From Sinomonas atrocyanea (GTDB taxonomy: Bacteria; Actinomycetota; Actinomycetes; Actinomycetales; Micrococcaceae): 64,000 nt of DNA. Within the stretch, counting starts at the first letter, position 1. Every line of letters starts with the position of its first letter. The notes under the pieces were generated by a model, which saw nothing but the letters and a program-made list of their open reading frames with translations, ran no database searches and was not told where the DNA came from. A program made the position numbers and the translations under genes. The stretch covers positions 62,001-126,000 of the forward strand of contig NZ_JAUSRH010000007.1 of assembly GCF_030811715.1 (NCBI RefSeq), given 5' to 3'. Positions 43,223-50,881 of this stretch are shown here, piece after piece.

Positions 43223-43519
43223 TCAGTGCTCGTCGTAGTGGTGCTCGTGCTCGGCGTGCTTGTGGCCGTCGTGGACGTAGTCGACGTGGTCACCGTGCTG
43301 GATCTCCTCGTGGCCGCAGCCTGGCCCGTGCCGGTGGTCCTGGGCGCTGTGCTCGGCGACGTGCTCGTGCTCGTCGTAGTGGTCTCCGTGGAGGAAGTGG
43401 CGGTGGTCGTCGTGCACGTAGTCGACGTGGTCGCCGTGCTCCACCGCCTCGTGGCCGCAGCCGTCTCCGTGCTCGTGGTCGGAGATCCGGTGTGACTCGT
43501 GGACGTGCGTCTTGGTCAT
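43223..43519 (-). CDS. His-rich repeat protein, likely metal-binding
   Basis: 98-aa protein in which about one residue in four is His. Two similar halves: HEHGDGCGHEAVEHGDHVDYVHDDHRHFLHGDHYDEH and HRHGPGCGHEEIQHGDHVDYVHDGHKHAEHEHHYDEH. Each has a GCGHE turn followed by EHGDHVDYVHD/H clusters of His, Asp and one Cys, suited to binding zinc, nickel or copper. No signal peptide or membrane helix. ATG 43519 is favoured by AAGGGG about 9 nt upstream. It is followed at once by the phosphotransferase gene. A metal buffer or chaperone role is inferred from composition alone. Confidence 0.85.
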   Translation of the reverse strand: MTKTHVHESHRISDHEHGDGCGHEAVEHGDHVDYVHDDHRHFLHGDHYDEHEHVAEHSAQDHRHGPGCGHEEIQHGDHVDYVHDGHKHAEHEHHYDEH

Positions 43520-43637
43520 CTGTGCCAGCCCCTTCGCCGTGCCTGGTGACGTTCCGGCGGCTCGCCGGGCGCCTGGAGCCAAGCCTACGGAGGGGGCGCC
43601 GCGCGAGGCCAGAGGGGGCGCGCACCGTCACACAGAC

Positions 43638-43728
43638 TTCCGCAATGCGAAAATGGAATTTCCTCTTGCGAAATCCGAAGTGAGGGTCCTACTCTGGGTA
43701 CACCAATCCAGAACGTGAGGCAGCTCAC
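43638..43728 (+). promoter_or_regulatory. Promoter with two operator-like sites before the MFS gene
   Basis: TTGCGA (43666-43671), 18 nt, TACTCT (43690-43695). Upstream, TTCCGC-AAT-GCGAAA (43638-43652) has the 6-3-6 shape of IclR sites with one mismatch; GTGA-GGCAGC-TCAC (43715-43728) lies just past the expected start. The remaining 320 bp to the TTG at 44050 form a long leader in which I see no gene or riboswitch. Confidence 0.6.
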
Positions 43729-44049
43729 TCAGCCGCCTCGCCGACACAGAAATGGCAATCCGATGAATCCCTCTGCTGGCGCCGCGCTGAAGGCGAGTTC
43801 GGTGCGCGCCGGGAAGTGCAGGCACCGTCGCCGCCTTCCCCAGACTCTGATCGTCCGTGGACGCCCCAGACCGACAGGCCGTCCGCGGCCGCCCTTCGGT
43901 CTCGCCTGACGCCACTTTCGACGCAGAGCACTCCACCGCAGCTGAACCATCGGCGGCACCGCCTCGGCGGGCCTGCCGCGCACGGGCCGGAGCGCACCAC
44001 GCCCGGCCCCGTGCAGTGAGTCCTTCTCTTCATTGCCCAGGAGCTTCCT

Positions 44050-45405
44050 TTGCTGTCTCAAGCATCCAAGAACACCCACCACGAGCCTTCGGTCAAGGCG
44101 GTGCGTCCGCGTGGCAAGGCCCGCTGGAGCGTCGCGCTGCTGATGGGCTTCGGCATCCTCATCAACTACGTGGACCGCCTCTCGATCTCCGTCACCCAGG
44201 GCCCGCTCACCAAGGAGTTCGGCCTGACCGCGATCGAGTTCGGCGTCCTCTCCTCGGCGTTCCTGTGGTCGTACGCGATCATGCAGATCCCCTCCGGGAT
44301 GCTGCTGGACCGCTTCGGGGTCAAGAAGGTCTGGGGCGCCAGCGCCGTGCTGTGGACCGTGGCCTCCGTCCTGACGGCCATCGCCTCCGGCGCCTGGGTG
44401 ATCGTCCTCGCCCGAGTCTTTCTCGGCGTCGCCGAGGCGCCCGCCTTCCCCGGGGCGATGAAGGCGACCGGGCTGTGGTTCCCGCGGCACGAGCGCGGGC
44501 TCTGCACGGCGATCTTCGACAGCGGGACGCGCCTGGCGAACGTCCTGGGCCTGCCGCTCATCGCGTTCACCGTCGCCACGTGGGGCTGGCGCGAGGCCTT
44601 CTGGCTCCAGGCGGTCCTCTCCCTCGTGTTCCTGGGCGCCTTCCTCTGGCGCTACACCGGCCCCAAGCACAAGCTCGCCAAGGGCACGCTCTCGGCCGAG
44701 GAGTACCGCTACATCATCGACGGCGGCGCGACAAGCGAGGACGTGCGCCCCGCGAGCGACTGGAGGACCATCGGGTACCTGCTGCGCCAGCGCAAGGTGT
44801 GGGGGCTCTCGCTGGGCCTGGCCGGCGCGGGCTACGTGCTGTGGATGCTCCTGACCTGGCTGCCCGGCTACATGCAGACGAGCATGAACCAGAGCGTGCT
44901 CCAGAGCGGCATCTACGCGGCCGTCCCCGCCCTGGCGATGTTCGTCTCAGAGCTCACGATCGGCGGCTGGTGGGTGGACCGCGTGATCGGCCGCGGCGCT
45001 AACCCGGACAGGATCCGCAAGGGCGTGCTCGTCGCCGGCATGATCGTGGCCCTCTTCACCGTGGGCGCCGCGTTCAGCAACTCTCCCCTCGTGGCGATCA
45101 CGTGGATTGCCATCGGCAGCGCCGGGATCGCCCTCGTCTACGTGACCAGCAATTCGCTCCCGGCCCTGATCGCCCCCGAGGGCAGCGCGGGCTCCCTCGC
45201 GGCGATCGTCAACTGCGTGAACCTGCTCGCGGGCGTCGCGGCCCCGATCGTCACCGGCTTCATCGTCGACGCGACCGGGCACTTCGTCTATGCGTTCATC
45301 ATCGGCGGCATCGCCCTCATCGGCGGCCTGGCCTCGTACCTGCTCCTCATGGGCCGGATCGAGCCGATCCCCGCACCGCCCGTGACCGTCGCGGCAGAGG
45401 ACTGA
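44050..45405 (+). CDS. MFS transporter, anion:cation symporter family
   Basis: 451-aa membrane protein, about 12 helices. VALLMGFGILINYVDRLSISVTQGPLTKEFG is the ACS first helix (NYVDR), GVAEAPAFPGAMKATGLWFPRHERGLCTAIFDSGTRL the loop 4-5 signature, and LWMLLTWLPGYMQTSMNQSVLQSG is typical of hexuronate/glucarate or phthalate carriers. TTG 44050 is chosen: AGGAG ends exactly 6 nt before it. The next in-frame start is GTG 44101, inside the N-terminal basic region. It has its own promoter far upstream and a terminator at 45434. Substrate is probably an organic acid, possibly the aromatic acid used by the nearby monooxygenase. Confidence 0.9.
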   Translation: MLSQASKNTHHEPSVKAVRPRGKARWSVALLMGFGILINYVDRLSISVTQGPLTKEFGLTAIEFGVLSSAFLWSYAIMQIPSGMLLDRFGVKKVWGASAVLWTVASVLTAIASGAWVIVLARVFLGVAEAPAFPGAMKATGLWFPRHERGLCTAIFDSGTRLANVLGLPLIAFTVATWGWREAFWLQAVLSLVFLGAFLWRYTGPKHKLAKGTLSAEEYRYIIDGGATSEDVRPASDWRTIGYLLRQRKVWGLSLGLAGAGYVLWMLLTWLPGYMQTSMNQSVLQSGIYAAVPALAMFVSELTIGGWWVDRVIGRGANPDRIRKGVLVAGMIVALFTVGAAFSNSPLVAITWIAIGSAGIALVYVTSNSLPALIAPEGSAGSLAAIVNCVNLLAGVAAPIVTGFIVDATGHFVYAFIIGGIALIGGLASYLLLMGRIEPIPAPPVTVAAED

Positions 45406-45433
45406 CCGGCGCGTTCACCGCACCACGCACGAC

Positions 45434-45466
45434 GGCGGCCCCGCACCTTCCCGGTGCGGGGCCGCC
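45434..45466. terminator. Hairpin terminator (near-identical copy at 27848)
   Basis: GGCGGCCCCGCACC (45434-45447), loop TTCCC, GGTGCGGGGCCGCC (45453-45466), between converging genes. Confidence 0.9.
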
Positions 45467-45472
45467 GCTGCG

Positions 45473-46363
45473 TCACGCCGCCTGCAGGGCGTCCTCGACG
45501 CGCTCCATGACGGTCTCGAACCGCCGGAGCAGGACCTCCTGCCGGCTCGCCGGCCAGTGCGAGTAGACGAGGCCGATGCTGACCACCCCGCGCGGGGGAA
45601 CCTCGAAGTGGGCGTAGAGCTCGCCGTCCGGGGAGCGGCCCAGCTCGGTGCCCTCGCCAGCCTCGACCTCCTCGACCGAGTCCGGAACGAGGAACACGGC
45701 GGCGCTGATCTGGCCGAGCAGGAACTCCTGTGCACCCTTCCCGAGCCGCTCCACGGGCAGCAGTCCCGCGGTCTCGGCGGAGAGCAGTCCGTCGCTGAGG
45801 ACGAAGACGAAGCCGCCCGGAGTGCTCACGAGGGCGCCGTTGAGCTCGACGGATTCGGCGTTGCCCTGCGGGACGATCATGAACCCGGGCAGCAGGACCG
45901 ACTCGTCCATGTACAGCTCGCGGTTGAAGGCCGGGTCCGACGCCGCGGCGAGCTCGAGCGCCGCACGCATCATGAGCGGCTCGGCCTTGGCCTCCACGGA
46001 CAGCAGCGGGTCCTCCCAGGCCGCCTCCTCGGACTCCTGGGCCATCTCCTCGAGCGCCTGCTCGGCCGCGGGCATGTGCCGCAGGACGAGGCGCGCGGAC
46101 TCCTCGGCGCCGAACAGCACCGCGCCGGCGCCGAGCAGCGCGACCACGGCATCCCGGGTGGAAACCTGCGGGCCCAGCTGCCCCTCGAGCAGCTCGACCA
46201 CGCGCAGCGCCCCCGCTTGGTCCAGGACGCAGCCTGCGGCCTCGCCGGTGCGGCGGCCGGGCGGGAGCGCGCAGGCCTCGGCGAGCACGGCGGCGAGCCC
46301 GTCGGGCACGCCCGCGCCGACGAGCCGCAGTGCCAGGGTCAGGCCCGGTGGAGTGGTAGGCAT
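45473..46363 (-). CDS. Hypothetical protein, 296 aa
   Basis: I do not recognise the family with confidence. The protein is acidic and Ala/Glu/Leu-rich. The N-terminal half has helices such as VPDGLAAVLAEACALPPGR and an acidic stretch HMPAAEQALEEMAQESEEAAWEDPLLSVE. The C-terminal half looks like alternating strands, LPGFMIVPQGNAESVELNGALVSTPGGFVFVLSDGLLS, then DGELYAHFEVPPRGVVSIGLVYSHWPASRQEVLLRRFETVMERVEDAL. No signal peptide, membrane helix or metal motif. GGGAGG lies 8 nt before the ATG. It stands alone between a terminator and the REP-like repeat; soluble, probably cytoplasmic. Confidence 0.75.
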   Translation of the reverse strand: MPTTPPGLTLALRLVGAGVPDGLAAVLAEACALPPGRRTGEAAGCVLDQAGALRVVELLEGQLGPQVSTRDAVVALLGAGAVLFGAEESARLVLRHMPAAEQALEEMAQESEEAAWEDPLLSVEAKAEPLMMRAALELAAASDPAFNRELYMDESVLLPGFMIVPQGNAESVELNGALVSTPGGFVFVLSDGLLSAETAGLLPVERLGKGAQEFLLGQISAAVFLVPDSVEEVEAGEGTELGRSPDGELYAHFEVPPRGVVSIGLVYSHWPASRQEVLLRRFETVMERVEDALQAA

Positions 46364-46448
46364 CCATCAATCCTCCCGGGGCCCGCGGGGCAGGGTCAAC
46401 TGAGGAGGCGCCGGATGACGGCTGCGCGGCGGTTACGCAGAGCCGGCA

Positions 46449-46496
46449 CCCGGTGGTTGAGCGGTGTCGAAACCCGGTGGTTGAGCGAAGTCGAAA
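46449..46496. repeat. Two tandem 24-bp copies of an actinobacterial REP-like sequence
   Basis: CCCGGTGGTTGAGCG with GTGTCGAAA or AAGTCGAAA occurs at 46449-46472 and 46473-46496, differing at two positions. Reverse complements of the form GGTTTCGAC-CTCAACCACC are familiar intergenic repeats in this group. It marks the edge of the lower-GC patch 46.57-47.7 kb. Confidence 0.8.
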
Positions 46497-46570
46497 CCCG
46501 CGCTCGACGGCCGCCCCGCCCCCTGCGGCACAAGGTCACCCCTTCGCCTTGGGGCGGTCTGAAGACTTGG

Positions 46571-47482
46571 CTAACCGGCTCTGAATCTGTCCCACGCCAT
46601 CTCGAGCAGGTCTTGCCGCGGACGGTGGCCCCTAGACCGGGGAACGGACATCAGCGGACGTCCGTGCATTTCCTGCAGACCATACTTAAGCATCGGACCG
46701 TCGACTTCCTGAAGGAGATCTGCCTTGATCTGAACCACTAGATCGGGCCGCACACCGAGTAGGTGCGCATCGAAGGCCGCATGGTGGATCTTGCACATGG
46801 CCATCCCATTCACGACTGACGCAATACCCTCTTCATCACGGTCCGGCACGATGTGTGCCGCATCCAGCAATGGAGCGTGGCCAAGGTTGCACACTGCGCA
46901 CCGTTGGTTATATGCAAGCAGGACCTGGCTCCGGAAAATACCTTGGAAAAGGCGATGACGCTTCGTGACATCGAGGTATCTCCTGATGTGTTCCTCCGCA
47001 TAGCTGTCGGAACCAAGCTCTGCGGCGTCCGCGCTCACCAAGAACTGGTGCTGGTCATATTCCTCGCCGACCACGTAGACAGGGAAGTAGGGCTGAAATA
47101 ATCCCTTTGAGATTCCCACGAACCAGATGAGCGGAACTCGTTGTTCCATTGCTGCCCGAAGTGCACGGTTGGTCGCCTCTAGCGGATCAGTCCCGTTCCA
47201 CTTGTACCGAAGCAGAATGTCTGTGCCGTAGACCCCATCGTCGTAAGGCCGCTCCGCCCCCTCCGGACGATACGTCGTCGTGATCGAGAGAGCGGCACCG
47301 AAGCCCGCAGGTTTCCAGATGCCCTTTACGCGGTCCTTCAACGGCAGGCGCTCCCCATTTAGCGTGAAGTCTCGGAGTTCCGCCCACGGCAGCGCGCCCG
47401 CTCCGTCATGAGTTCGGACAGCGAGCCATTCCATGACTTGCGCCCGAATGGAATCCTCTTCCAGCCCAAACCTCGTGATCAT
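46571..47482 (-). CDS. HNH endonuclease with PUA/SRA-like N-terminal domain
   Basis: Predicted restriction nuclease, 303 aa. RVKGIWKPAGFGAALSITTTY, YDDGVYGTDILLRYKWNGTDPLEATNRALRAAMEQRVPLIWFVGI and FPVYVVGEEYD form an N-terminal domain seen in many actinobacterial HNH nucleases, possibly a modified-base reader. RCAVCNLGHAPLLDAAHIVPDRDEEG and NGMAMCKIHHAAFDAHLLG form the HNH core with CxxC and CxxH zinc ligands. It starts in the stop of the 61-aa gene (ATGA). GC is clearly lower than in neighbours, and no methyltransferase is nearby, which would fit a modification-dependent nuclease acquired by transfer. Cellular role as defence is inferred. Confidence 0.88.
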   Translation of the reverse strand: MITRFGLEEDSIRAQVMEWLAVRTHDGAGALPWAELRDFTLNGERLPLKDRVKGIWKPAGFGAALSITTTYRPEGAERPYDDGVYGTDILLRYKWNGTDPLEATNRALRAAMEQRVPLIWFVGISKGLFQPYFPVYVVGEEYDQHQFLVSADAAELGSDSYAEEHIRRYLDVTKRHRLFQGIFRSQVLLAYNQRCAVCNLGHAPLLDAAHIVPDRDEEGIASVVNGMAMCKIHHAAFDAHLLGVRPDLVVQIKADLLQEVDGPMLKYGLQEMHGRPLMSVPRSRGHRPRQDLLEMAWDRFRAG

Positions 47483-47664
47483 GAGGCGACCACCCCGAAC
47501 CGCCCCCGCGCAAGGACGCGCTCGTCTTCGCACACTTTTCCGGAATGCTCCTCGCACTCGAAACCGCATGCAGTGAAGCGCCGTGGGAGCAGTTCGGGGC
47601 GCAGAGTCTCGCGAAAACCGTCGGGCCTGCGGCCGTCTTCCTTTGTTCCCCGAAACATGCTCAT
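47479..47664 (-). CDS. 61-aa Cys-containing small protein coupled to the HNH nuclease
   Basis: Starts at ATG 47664, 7 nt after a TAGGCT -10 on the minus strand, and ends in ATGA overlap with the HNH gene. The sequence is basic, with RRFTACGFECEEHSGKVCEDER carrying three Cys and a His that could make a small zinc site. No family is recognised. Because the HNH gene has only a weak ribosome site (GGTGG), this ORF may act as a leader for coupled translation, as an antitoxin-like partner, or both. The start TAGGCT-N7-ATG and overlap support that it is translated. Confidence 0.6.
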   Translation of the reverse strand: MSMFRGTKEDGRRPDGFRETLRPELLPRRFTACGFECEEHSGKVCEDERVLARGRFGVVAS

Positions 47665-47729
47665 AGGGCTCAGCCTATTAGCTGACTCCGACGTTCCTGG
47701 GCGGCACAGCCGTCTGCCCGGCTAAAGGG

Positions 47730-47930
47730 CTACCCCTGCCCCGCCTTCTTCTTCCGCTCCGCCTCCTCGCGGTGCCGGCGGATCTGCTCGTGGATGAGCT
47801 GCTCCTCCTCGGTGAAGCGGAGGGCGTTGGCGTCGTCGCCGGAGTCGCCGGGGCCGTCGGCCTCCTGGCGCGAGGGGTATTCGACCTCGTCGTCCGCCGG
47901 CTCTTGGCCGGGGTCGCGCTGCTCAGTCAT
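47730..47930 (-). CDS. 66-aa highly charged small protein
   Basis: MTEQRDPGQEPADDEVEY, an acidic disordered N-terminal half, is followed by a charged helix ALRFTEEEQLIHEQIRRHREEAERKKKAGQG. Likely soluble with a single amphipathic or coiled-coil helix. TACAGT lies 6 nt before the ATG on the minus strand, so leaderless. Divergent from the NmrA-like gene. No function can be given. Confidence 0.75.
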   Translation of the reverse strand: MTEQRDPGQEPADDEVEYPSRQEADGPGDSGDDANALRFTEEEQLIHEQIRRHREEAERKKKAGQG

Positions 47931-48002
47931 GGCGACACTGTAGACCCGCTTCGCGCTCTTGTGGAGATAGCGCCCAACCGCTGTGCGGCTACGCTCAGAA
48001 GC

Positions 48003-48848
48003 ATGGACGGCTCCCCTACCCTCGGCATCACCGGCGTCACGGGCACGATCGGCGGGCACGTGGCGCGCCTCCTCTCCGAGCGCGGCGAGCCCCTGGTGCT
48101 GCTCCCCCGGGACCCGGCGAAGGCACCCGAGCTGCCGCGCGCCGTCGTGCGCCCCGCCGACTACGGCGACCGGCGCCTCTGCGAGCGCTCGCTCGAGGGC
48201 GTCGAGACCCTGCTCATGGTCTCCGGCCGCGAGAGCGAGACCCGCCTGGACGAGCACCGCAGTTTCGTCGACGCCGCCGCGGCGGCGGGGGTGCGGCACG
48301 TGGTCTACACCTCGTTCATGGGCGCCGCCCCGGACGCGACCTTCACCCTGGCCCGGGACCACTTCGCCACCGAGGAGTACATCAAGTCCGCCGGCCTCGG
48401 CTACACGTTCCTGCGCGACTGCCTCTACGCGGACTTCCTCGAGGCGATGGTGGGGGACGACGGCGTGCTCCGCGGCCCCGCGGGCAACGGCGCCGCCGCG
48501 GTGGTCGCCCAGGCAGACGTGGCGCGCTGCGCCGCCGAAGTGCTCCTCGACCCTGCCTCCCACGCGGGCGTCACGTACACGCTCACGGGGCCCGAGGCCC
48601 TCACCATGGGCCAGATCGCGCACATCATCTCCGCGGTCCGCGGACGCACCGTCACCTTCCACAACGAGACGGTCGCCGAGGCCTACGAGTCCCGGAAGAA
48701 GTGGCCGGCCCCGGACTGGCAGTACGACGCCTGGGTCTCCACCTACACCGCGATCGCCGCCGGGGAGATGGAGCACGTCAGCGACGACGTCGAGACCATC
48801 ACCGGCCGCCGCGCGATGAGCCTCAAAGAGGTGCTGCTGGCGCGGTAG
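48003..48848 (+). CDS. NmrA/azoreductase-like NAD(P)-binding protein
   Basis: Atypical SDR of 281 aa. LGITGVTGTIGGHVARLLSERGEPLVLLPRDPAKAPEL is the cofactor site with Arg following strand 2, which suggests NADPH. VETLLMVSGRESETRLDEHRSFVDAAAAAGVRHVVYTSFMGAAPDATFTLARDHFATEEYIKSAG and FLRDCLYADFL are typical of the NAD(P)H azoreductase (QOR2/YtfG-like) group. The usual active-site Tyr-Lys pair is not evident. TACGCT stands 7 nt before the ATG (leaderless). Reduces quinones or acts as a redox sensor in relatives. Confidence 0.88.
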   Translation: MDGSPTLGITGVTGTIGGHVARLLSERGEPLVLLPRDPAKAPELPRAVVRPADYGDRRLCERSLEGVETLLMVSGRESETRLDEHRSFVDAAAAAGVRHVVYTSFMGAAPDATFTLARDHFATEEYIKSAGLGYTFLRDCLYADFLEAMVGDDGVLRGPAGNGAAAVVAQADVARCAAEVLLDPASHAGVTYTLTGPEALTMGQIAHIISAVRGRTVTFHNETVAEAYESRKKWPAPDWQYDAWVSTYTAIAAGEMEHVSDDVETITGRRAMSLKEVLLAR

Positions 48849-48917
48849 GCGAATGTGCCCTTCTGGCGCGCCCGTGCCGGCGGTACGGTTACGGCAGGAG
48901 CGGCGGAAGGATCGGCC

Positions 48918-49220
48918 ATGACTCGCTTCCTCATCACCTACCACGGCATGCCCTACCCCGCGCGCGAGGTCATCGAGCCCTTGCGGCGCGCCCTGCGCGA
49001 ATGGACGGAGAAGTCCCTCGGGAGCGCCCTCGTGGACTTCGGCACGCCGCTGCTCCTCGGCGGCCAGCTCTCGGACGGGCAGGCCACGGACGCCGTGCAG
49101 ATCGACGGCTACACGATCATCGAGGCCCGCGACCTCGCCGACGCCCGGGCGCTGCTCGCCGACCACCCCTACCTCGCCCGCGGCGGGACCATCCAGATCA
49201 ACGAGTGCGTCGAGATCTGA
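48918..49220 (+). CDS. YCII-like protein, tandem copy 1
   Basis: 100-aa YCII/DGPF-like ferredoxin-fold protein: MTRFLITYHGMPYPAREVIEPLRRALREWTEKSLGSALVDFGTPLLLGGQL, then a GYTIIEARDLADARALLADHPYLARGGTIQINECVEI end that is a hallmark of the family. Good ribosome site (GGAAGGA). Followed 35 bp on by a paralogue of exactly the same length. The family resembles muconolactone isomerase folds but its activity is mostly unknown. Confidence 0.85.
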   Translation: MTRFLITYHGMPYPAREVIEPLRRALREWTEKSLGSALVDFGTPLLLGGQLSDGQATDAVQIDGYTIIEARDLADARALLADHPYLARGGTIQINECVEI

Positions 49221-49255
49221 CCCGGGCCGGCGCCGAGCAGCGGAAGGAGCCCGTC

Positions 49256-49558
49256 ATGACGCGCTTCCTCATCACCTACCACGACCTGCCCTACCCAGAG
49301 ATGGAGGAGGTGGCCGGGGAGCGGCGCGACTTCCGGGCGTGGGCGGAGAAGGCCCTCGGCACGGCGATGGTGGACTTCGGCGCGCCGCTCTTCGTGGTGG
49401 GCCAGCTCGCCAAGGGCGAACCCGGCGCCCAGATGGAGGTGGACGGGTACTCGATCGTCGAGGCCCGCTCGGCCTCCGAGGTGCGGGCGCTCCTGGCGAA
49501 CCACCCGTTCCTCGCCCTCGGCGCCACCATCCAGATCAACGAGTGCCTCGAGGTCTGA
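49256..49558 (+). CDS. YCII-like protein, tandem copy 2
   Basis: 100 aa, roughly half identical to the gene just upstream: MTRFLITYHDLPYPEMEEVAGERRDFRAWAEKALGTAMVDFGAPLFVVGQL and GYSIVEARSASEVRALLANHPFLALGATIQINECLEV align without gaps. GGAAGGAG precedes the ATG. The His9, Asp42 and Glu98-type positions are kept in both. It is the product of a local duplication; sequence differences cluster in residues 12-30 and 53-62. Confidence 0.85.
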   Translation: MTRFLITYHDLPYPEMEEVAGERRDFRAWAEKALGTAMVDFGAPLFVVGQLAKGEPGAQMEVDGYSIVEARSASEVRALLANHPFLALGATIQINECLEV

Positions 49559-49577
49559 GCGCCGGCCGCCCCGGGGG

Positions 49578-50357
49578 TCAGTTCAGGGCCGGGGTGTCCT
49601 CGGGGATGACGCCGGAGCCGTAGAGGTCCTCGGCAAGGTCGCGGAGCGCCCGCAGCGCCACCCGCTGGGTGAAGGGCCCGTAGGAGATGCGCGCGACTCC
49701 GAGCTCCTGCATCTGGGCGGCCGGCAGCGCGCCGGGGGCGCCGATCACGGACAGCTTCCCCGCCCCGAGCCCCTCCACGAGGGGCTCGATGACCTCGCGG
49801 GTGAGCGCACCGGGGACGAACACCAGGGCGGCGCCGGCGTCGAGGAAGGCCCGCCCCCGCCGGATGGCGTCCTGGATGCTCTCCCCGACGGGGCGGCCGC
49901 CGCTCCGCACGAACGCGTCCGTCCGGGCGTTGAGCTGGAACTCGATCCCCTCGCCCTCGGCGGCCGCGGTGATCGCCTGCACCCGGGCCACGGCCTCCTC
50001 GAAGGGCCGGAGCCGGTCCTCGACGTTGGCGCCGACGACGCCGAGGCCGATCGCCCGGCGGATCGTCTCGGCGGGGTCGTCGTACCCGTCGTCGAGATCG
50101 GCGGTCACGGGCAGGTCGACGGCGTCGACGATCGCCTTCACGCCCGCGAGCGCGGTCTCGAGCGGCATCCCGCCGTCCGCGTACCCGTAGGAAGCCGCGA
50201 TCGAGTGGCCCGCCGTGGCGATGGCCTTCGTCTCGGGCAGCCCGGCGATGGTGGCCGCGCTGACGGCGTCCCAGACGTTGACGACGCGGAGGATCTCCGG
50301 GGCCTCGTGCAGCGCCCTGAGGGTCTGCGCGCGCTCGGCAGTGGTGTTCGCAGCCAT
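49578..50357 (-). CDS. Isocitrate lyase/PEP mutase superfamily protein
   Basis: 259-aa TIM-barrel protein. RVVNVWDAVSAATIAGLPETKAIATAGHSIAASYGYADGG, VTADLDDGYDDPAETIRRAIGLGVVGANVEDRL (metal-binding Asp and Glu) and FQLNARTDAFVR are superfamily motifs. The catalytic Cys loop of isocitrate lyase (KKCGH) is absent; only a short region follows DRL. It is therefore more likely a carboxyphosphonoenolpyruvate-mutase-like lyase or hydrolase of unknown substrate. AAGGAG precedes the ATG by 7 nt. Confidence 0.87.
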   Translation of the reverse strand: MAANTTAERAQTLRALHEAPEILRVVNVWDAVSAATIAGLPETKAIATAGHSIAASYGYADGGMPLETALAGVKAIVDAVDLPVTADLDDGYDDPAETIRRAIGLGVVGANVEDRLRPFEEAVARVQAITAAAEGEGIEFQLNARTDAFVRSGGRPVGESIQDAIRRGRAFLDAGAALVFVPGALTREVIEPLVEGLGAGKLSVIGAPGALPAAQMQELGVARISYGPFTQRVALRALRDLAEDLYGSGVIPEDTPALN

Positions 50358-50477
50358 GCTTCTTCTCCTTCTCGAGACCGATCGGCACCACCAGCCTCCG
50401 GCATGGGAGGGCCGGGGCGCCAGCGGCGTCGCACGGTGGGGGCGATACGCTCTAGGGAAAGAAGGAGGCCAGAGAGC

Positions 50478-50807
50478 GTGATCCGGCGATTCCACGGCTG
50501 GCGCCCCACGACGCGCCGCGGACGGAATGCCCTCTTCTCCCTCGGCCTGATCGCGGTCTCCCCGATCCTCGGCTTCGTCGCCGCGGAGGCCGCCGTCAGC
50601 GTGCTGGGGGTGCCACCCTCCGACGCCGGCAGCTACCTCCTGTTCGCGATCGCGCTCACCACCGCCTTCATCGCCGGCGCCCACTGGGTGGCCGTCCTCC
50701 TCGGCGAGCGCTCGGAGCTGGTCCTGATGCTCGCGGTGGCCCTGACCGCGGCCGCCATCGCCGCCTTCCTCTACATCCCGCTCTCCAACTGGGGCCCGCT
50801 CTTCTAG
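50478..50807 (+). CDS. 109-aa membrane protein
   Basis: A basic start (VIRRFHGWRPTTRRGRN) is followed by three predicted helices: ALFSLGLIAVSPILGFVAAEAAV, YLLFAIALTTAFIAGAHWVAVLL and LVLMLAVALTAAAIAAFLYI. AAGGAGG lies 9 nt before the GTG. No family recognised. Divergent from the PEP-mutase-like gene. Confidence 0.75.
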   Translation: MIRRFHGWRPTTRRGRNALFSLGLIAVSPILGFVAAEAAVSVLGVPPSDAGSYLLFAIALTTAFIAGAHWVAVLLGERSELVLMLAVALTAAAIAAFLYIPLSNWGPLF

Positions 50808-50881
50808 AGCCGCTCGAGACCGGTGCACCAGTTGTTACCGATCAGTAGCTTCCGCGGGGGTGCGGCGCTACCCTCGTGTGC

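Noticed and set aside
43729-44049. Small ORFs in the long MFS leader
   Set aside because: Frames of 64-102 codons on both strands lack ribosome sites and show Arg/Pro-rich shadow composition; I see nothing convincing here.
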